NCBI GenBank assembly: GCA_019635015.1
Contig: JAHCAG010000004.1
Coordinates: 1 to 64,000 of the forward strand
Length of the DNA stretch: 64,000 nucleotides
DNA from: Burkholderiales bacterium
Lineage (GTDB): Bacteria; Pseudomonadota; Gammaproteobacteria; Burkholderiales; SG8-41
Direction of reading: 5' to 3'
Position numbers and translations under genes: made by a program. Below the pieces are notes generated by a model, which worked only from the letters and a program-made list of their open reading frames with translations, made no database searches and was not told the origin of the DNA. Below are positions 61,970-64,000 of the stretch, in pieces (position 1 is the stretch's first letter; every line of letters begins with the position of its first letter).

Positions 61970-62920
61970 CTATTCGACGAACAGCGAACTGACTGAATCC
62001 TCGGCGCTGATGCGACGCATGGTCTCGGCCATCAGGCCGGACACCGTCAGCACGCGGATTTTCGGGCACTGGCGCCCCGTTTCGGTCAGCGGGATGGTGT
62101 CGGTGACCACGATTTCGTCGAGCGCCGAACCGGCGATGCGTTCCACCGCCGAACCCGACAGTACCGGATGGGTACAGTAAGCCAGCACCTTGGCGGCACC
62201 GTGTTTCTTCAGTGCCGCAGCGGCTTCGCACAGCGTGTTGGCGGTGTCGACCATGTCATCGACAAGCACGCAGGTGCGTCCCTGCACTTCGCCGATGATG
62301 TTCATCACCGTAGCCACGTTCGGCCGCGGCCGCCGCTTGTCGATGATGGCCAGATCCGCTTCCAGCCGTTTCGCCAGCGCCCGCGCCCGCACCACGCCGC
62401 CGACATCCGGCGACACCACCACGAGATCCTTGAAATTCCGCTTCCAGATGTCGCCGAGCATTATCGGCCCGGAGTAGATGTTGTCGACGGGAATGTCGAA
62501 AAACCCCTGGATCTGCTCCGAGTGCAGGTCCATCGTCAGCACGCGATCGACGCCGACGCTGGTCATCATGTTGGCCACCACCTTGGCGGTGATCGGCACC
62601 CGCGCCGAACTCGGGCGCCGGTCCTGGCGCGCATAACCCATGTAAGGGATCGCCGCAGTCACCCGTCCGGCAGACGCCCGCTTCAGCGCATCGACCATCA
62701 CCAGCAACTCCATCAGCGTGTCGTTGGTCGGCGCACACACCGACTGCAGGATGAACACATCCTTGCCGCGGACGTTTTCGAGGATCTCGACCATCACCTC
62801 GCCATCGCTGAAGCGGCCGACCTTGGCGCGGCCGATGTGGATGTCGAGATGGCTGACCACCGCCTCCGCGAGCCGCGGATTGGCGTTGCCGGTAAATACC
62901 ATCAGCCTGTCCAGTGCCAC
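61970..62920 (-). CDS. prs: Ribose-phosphate pyrophosphokinase (PRPP synthetase)
   Basis: The 316-residue enzyme has [37 protein letters not shown] (ATP-binding flexible loop), [21 protein letters not shown] and [14 protein letters not shown] (PRPP signature). It makes PRPP for nucleotide, His and Trp synthesis. I chose GTG 62920, which gives [15 protein letters not shown] like other betaproteobacterial Prs and a 316-residue length; AGGGGG lies about 7 bases upstream. ATG 62902 is an alternative. tRNA-Gln lies just upstream. Confidence 0.96.
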   Translation of the reverse strand: MALDRLMVFTGNANPRLAEAVVSHLDIHIGRAKVGRFSDGEVMVEILENVRGKDVFILQSVCAPTNDTLMELLVMVDALKRASAGRVTAAIPYMGYARQDRRPSSARVPITAKVVANMMTSVGVDRVLTMDLHSEQIQGFFDIPVDNIYSGPIMLGDIWKRNFKDLVVVSPDVGGVVRARALAKRLEADLAIIDKRRPRPNVATVMNIIGEVQGRTCVLVDDMVDTANTLCEAAAALKKHGAAKVLAYCTHPVLSGSAVERIAGSALDEIVVTDTIPLTETGRQCPKIRVLTVSGLMAETMRRISAEDSVSSLFVE

Positions 62921-62961
62921 CCCACACCCCCTGCGCCAAGCATGCCACTGCAGCAATCAAG

Positions 62962-63038
62962 TGGCTGGGGAGGAAGGATTCGAACCTTCGCATGCCGGAA
63001 TCAAAATCCGGTGCCTTAACCAGCTTGGCGACTCCCCA
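62962..63038 (-). tRNA. tRNA-Gln (anticodon UUG)
   Basis: A 77-nt cloverleaf with encoded CCA: acceptor TGGGGAG paired with CTCCCCA, anticodon loop TTTTGAT giving UUG, and T arm GAAGG-TTCGAAT-CCTTC. The U1-A72 pair is typical of tRNA-Gln. Position between ispE and prs is conserved in betaproteobacteria. Confidence 0.97.
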
Positions 63039-63095
63039 ACCGAAACCCGCAACCGCTCCGGCAGCCTCCCGAAAAAGGCTCCGGCACTTCCAAAT

Positions 63096-63944
63096 TCAGT
63101 CTTCCGTAAAGTCCGCCAGCCCGTGGAGCGGATGCACATCCAGCCCGCGTGCCACGAACCCGCGCATTCCCGGCGGGCAGGCCGCCATCGCCCTGCGTGC
63201 CCCCGCCTCGTCCGGAAAACCGGCAAAAACGCAGGCGCCGGAACCGCTCATCTGCGCCTCACCGACCGACCTGAGCCACGCCAGATGCCTGCCGACCTCG
63301 GGATACAGCCTGCAAACCAAGGGCTCCAGATCGTTCCCTGCCGGCACGGAAAAGCCTTGTATTTTAACTGCTTCAGAGTTCCGTTTCAATTCCGGATGCC
63401 CAAAAACCCCTGCCGTCGCCACCGCCACCGGCGGCACCAGCACCAGGTACCAGGCCGGGCCCACTGTCAACGGCGCCAGTTCCTCGCCTATGCCGCCAGC
63501 CAGCGCGGTGCGTCCATAGACAAACACCGGCACATCGGCCCCCAGCGGCAGGGCCAGCTCCTGCAAGCGTTTGCGCGACAGACCAGTATCCCAGACGTGG
63601 TTCAGGGCCAGCAGGGTGGTCGCGGCATCCGAACTGCCGCCGCCCAGCCCGCCGCCGAGAGGCAGGTGTTTTTCGACATGGATGTCGGCGCCGAATCGCG
63701 TGCCGGTCGCGGATTTCAGCGCCCGCGCCGCGCGCAGGGTCAGATCCTCTGTCTCGGCAACCCCCGGCAACTCGCGCGTTCTCGCAATCAGGCCGTCGCT
63801 GCGCCGGCGGATCCAGACCGTGTCGCCGAAATCGATGAAACGGAATACTGTCTGCAACAGGTGGTAACCATCGGCGCGCCGGCCGGTGACGCGCAGCATC
63901 AGGTTGAGTTTTGCCGGCGCCGGAAAACCGCTGCTGCCGTTCAT
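63096..63944 (-). CDS. ispE: 4-diphosphocytidyl-2-C-methyl-D-erythritol kinase
   Basis: The 282-residue GHMP kinase has PAPAKLNLMLRVTGRRADGYHLLQTVF, the ATP-binding glycine loop LPLGGGLGGGSSDAATTLLALN, and a C-terminal MSGSGACVFAGFP. It phosphorylates CDP-methylerythritol in the non-mevalonate isoprenoid pathway. ATG 63944 overlaps the stop of the preceding gene by 4 bp (ATGA). It is followed by tRNA-Gln and prs. Confidence 0.97.
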   Translation of the reverse strand: MNGSSGFPAPAKLNLMLRVTGRRADGYHLLQTVFRFIDFGDTVWIRRRSDGLIARTRELPGVAETEDLTLRAARALKSATGTRFGADIHVEKHLPLGGGLGGGSSDAATTLLALNHVWDTGLSRKRLQELALPLGADVPVFVYGRTALAGGIGEELAPLTVGPAWYLVLVPPVAVATAGVFGHPELKRNSEAVKIQGFSVPAGNDLEPLVCRLYPEVGRHLAWLRSVGEAQMSGSGACVFAGFPDEAGARRAMAACPPGMRGFVARGLDVHPLHGLADFTED

Positions 63945-64000
63945 TGCGGATCCCGTTCCCGCCAGTCGTCGATGACCATGCGGATGCGCTGGCCGGCCTG
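63941..64000 (-). CDS. lolB: Outer-membrane lipoprotein insertion protein LolB, last 19 codons
   Basis: Only QRIRMVIDDWRERDPQ and a few residues before the stop are present, because the gene continues past the window edge. The R-x-x-x-VID-x-W ending and the ATGA overlap with ispE fit LolB, which precedes ispE in betaproteobacteria. The identification relies mostly on gene order. Confidence 0.65.
   Translation of the reverse strand, partial: QAGQRIRMVIDDWRERDPQ

Overview
The window is a GC-rich chromosome segment from a betaproteobacterium. The best evidence is gene order: lolB-ispE-tRNA(Gln)-prs-rplY-pth-ychF at the right, ybgC-tolQRAB-pal-cpoB-queE-queC in the middle, and yebC-ruvC-ruvA-ruvB between them are all typical of that class. 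I cannot place it to genus from sequence alone.

Layout. 0-1.2 kb: the start of a GlrK/QseE-like sensor kinase (cut by the window edge) and an MlaC-like periplasmic protein. 1.4-11.9 kb: a catabolic neighbourhood with a fumarylacetoacetate-hydrolase-fold protein, an Ldh-family dehydrogenase, two VOC proteins, two class III CoA-transferases, a MenB/BadI-like crotonase and a three-subunit molybdenum hydroxylase. 12.1-18.4 kb: metC, then a signalling module with the parts of a partner-switching circuit (STAS antagonist, CHASE2-SpoIIE phosphatase, RsbW-like kinase), interleaved with a metallo-beta-lactamase-fold protein, an OmpA lipoprotein and a secreted FecR-domain protein. 18.4-23.4 kb: a small membrane protein, a TrmO-like protein, a secreted MBL hydrolase, tRNA-Lys, a YeeE/YedE transporter, queC and queE. 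23.4-28.5 kb: the Tol-Pal operon. 28.6-34.6 kb: one tightly coupled operon yebC-ruvC-GT-GT-ruvA-ruvB-radical SAM, in which two tandem glycosyltransferases sit inside the Holliday-junction resolution genes. 34.7-38 kb: a HerA-like ATPase, an EamA transporter and an ankyrin lipoprotein.

38.07-59.35 kb is an integrated genomic island of about 21.3 kb. A tyrosine integrase lies next to the 3' end of ychF, and a 24-bp exact direct repeat of the ychF 3' end occurs at the far end of the island. Both ends also carry TACCCGCTTT repeats that look like integrase arm sites. All identified island genes lie on the minus strand. The cargo is a toxin-antitoxin pair, an AlpA-type regulator and a large defence-like operon: a HigA-type regulator, a 1704-residue DEAD/DEAH helicase with a DUF1998-like region and a nuclease-like C-terminus, a SNF2 helicase resembling DISARM DrmD, a 1423-residue Eco57I-type adenine methylase, a Rad50-like ATPase with a CPIC motif, an XRE-ImmA/IrrE protease, a PIN-domain protein and a DUF5677-like protein. 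The four large genes overlap or nearly touch and are probably one functional unit. The combination does not match canonical DISARM, Druantia or BREX as I know them and is the best candidate here for an undescribed system.

59.3-64 kb returns to the conserved core: ychF, pth, rplY, prs, tRNA-Gln, ispE and the last codons of lolB. Functions are inferred from motifs and family knowledge; no database search was run.
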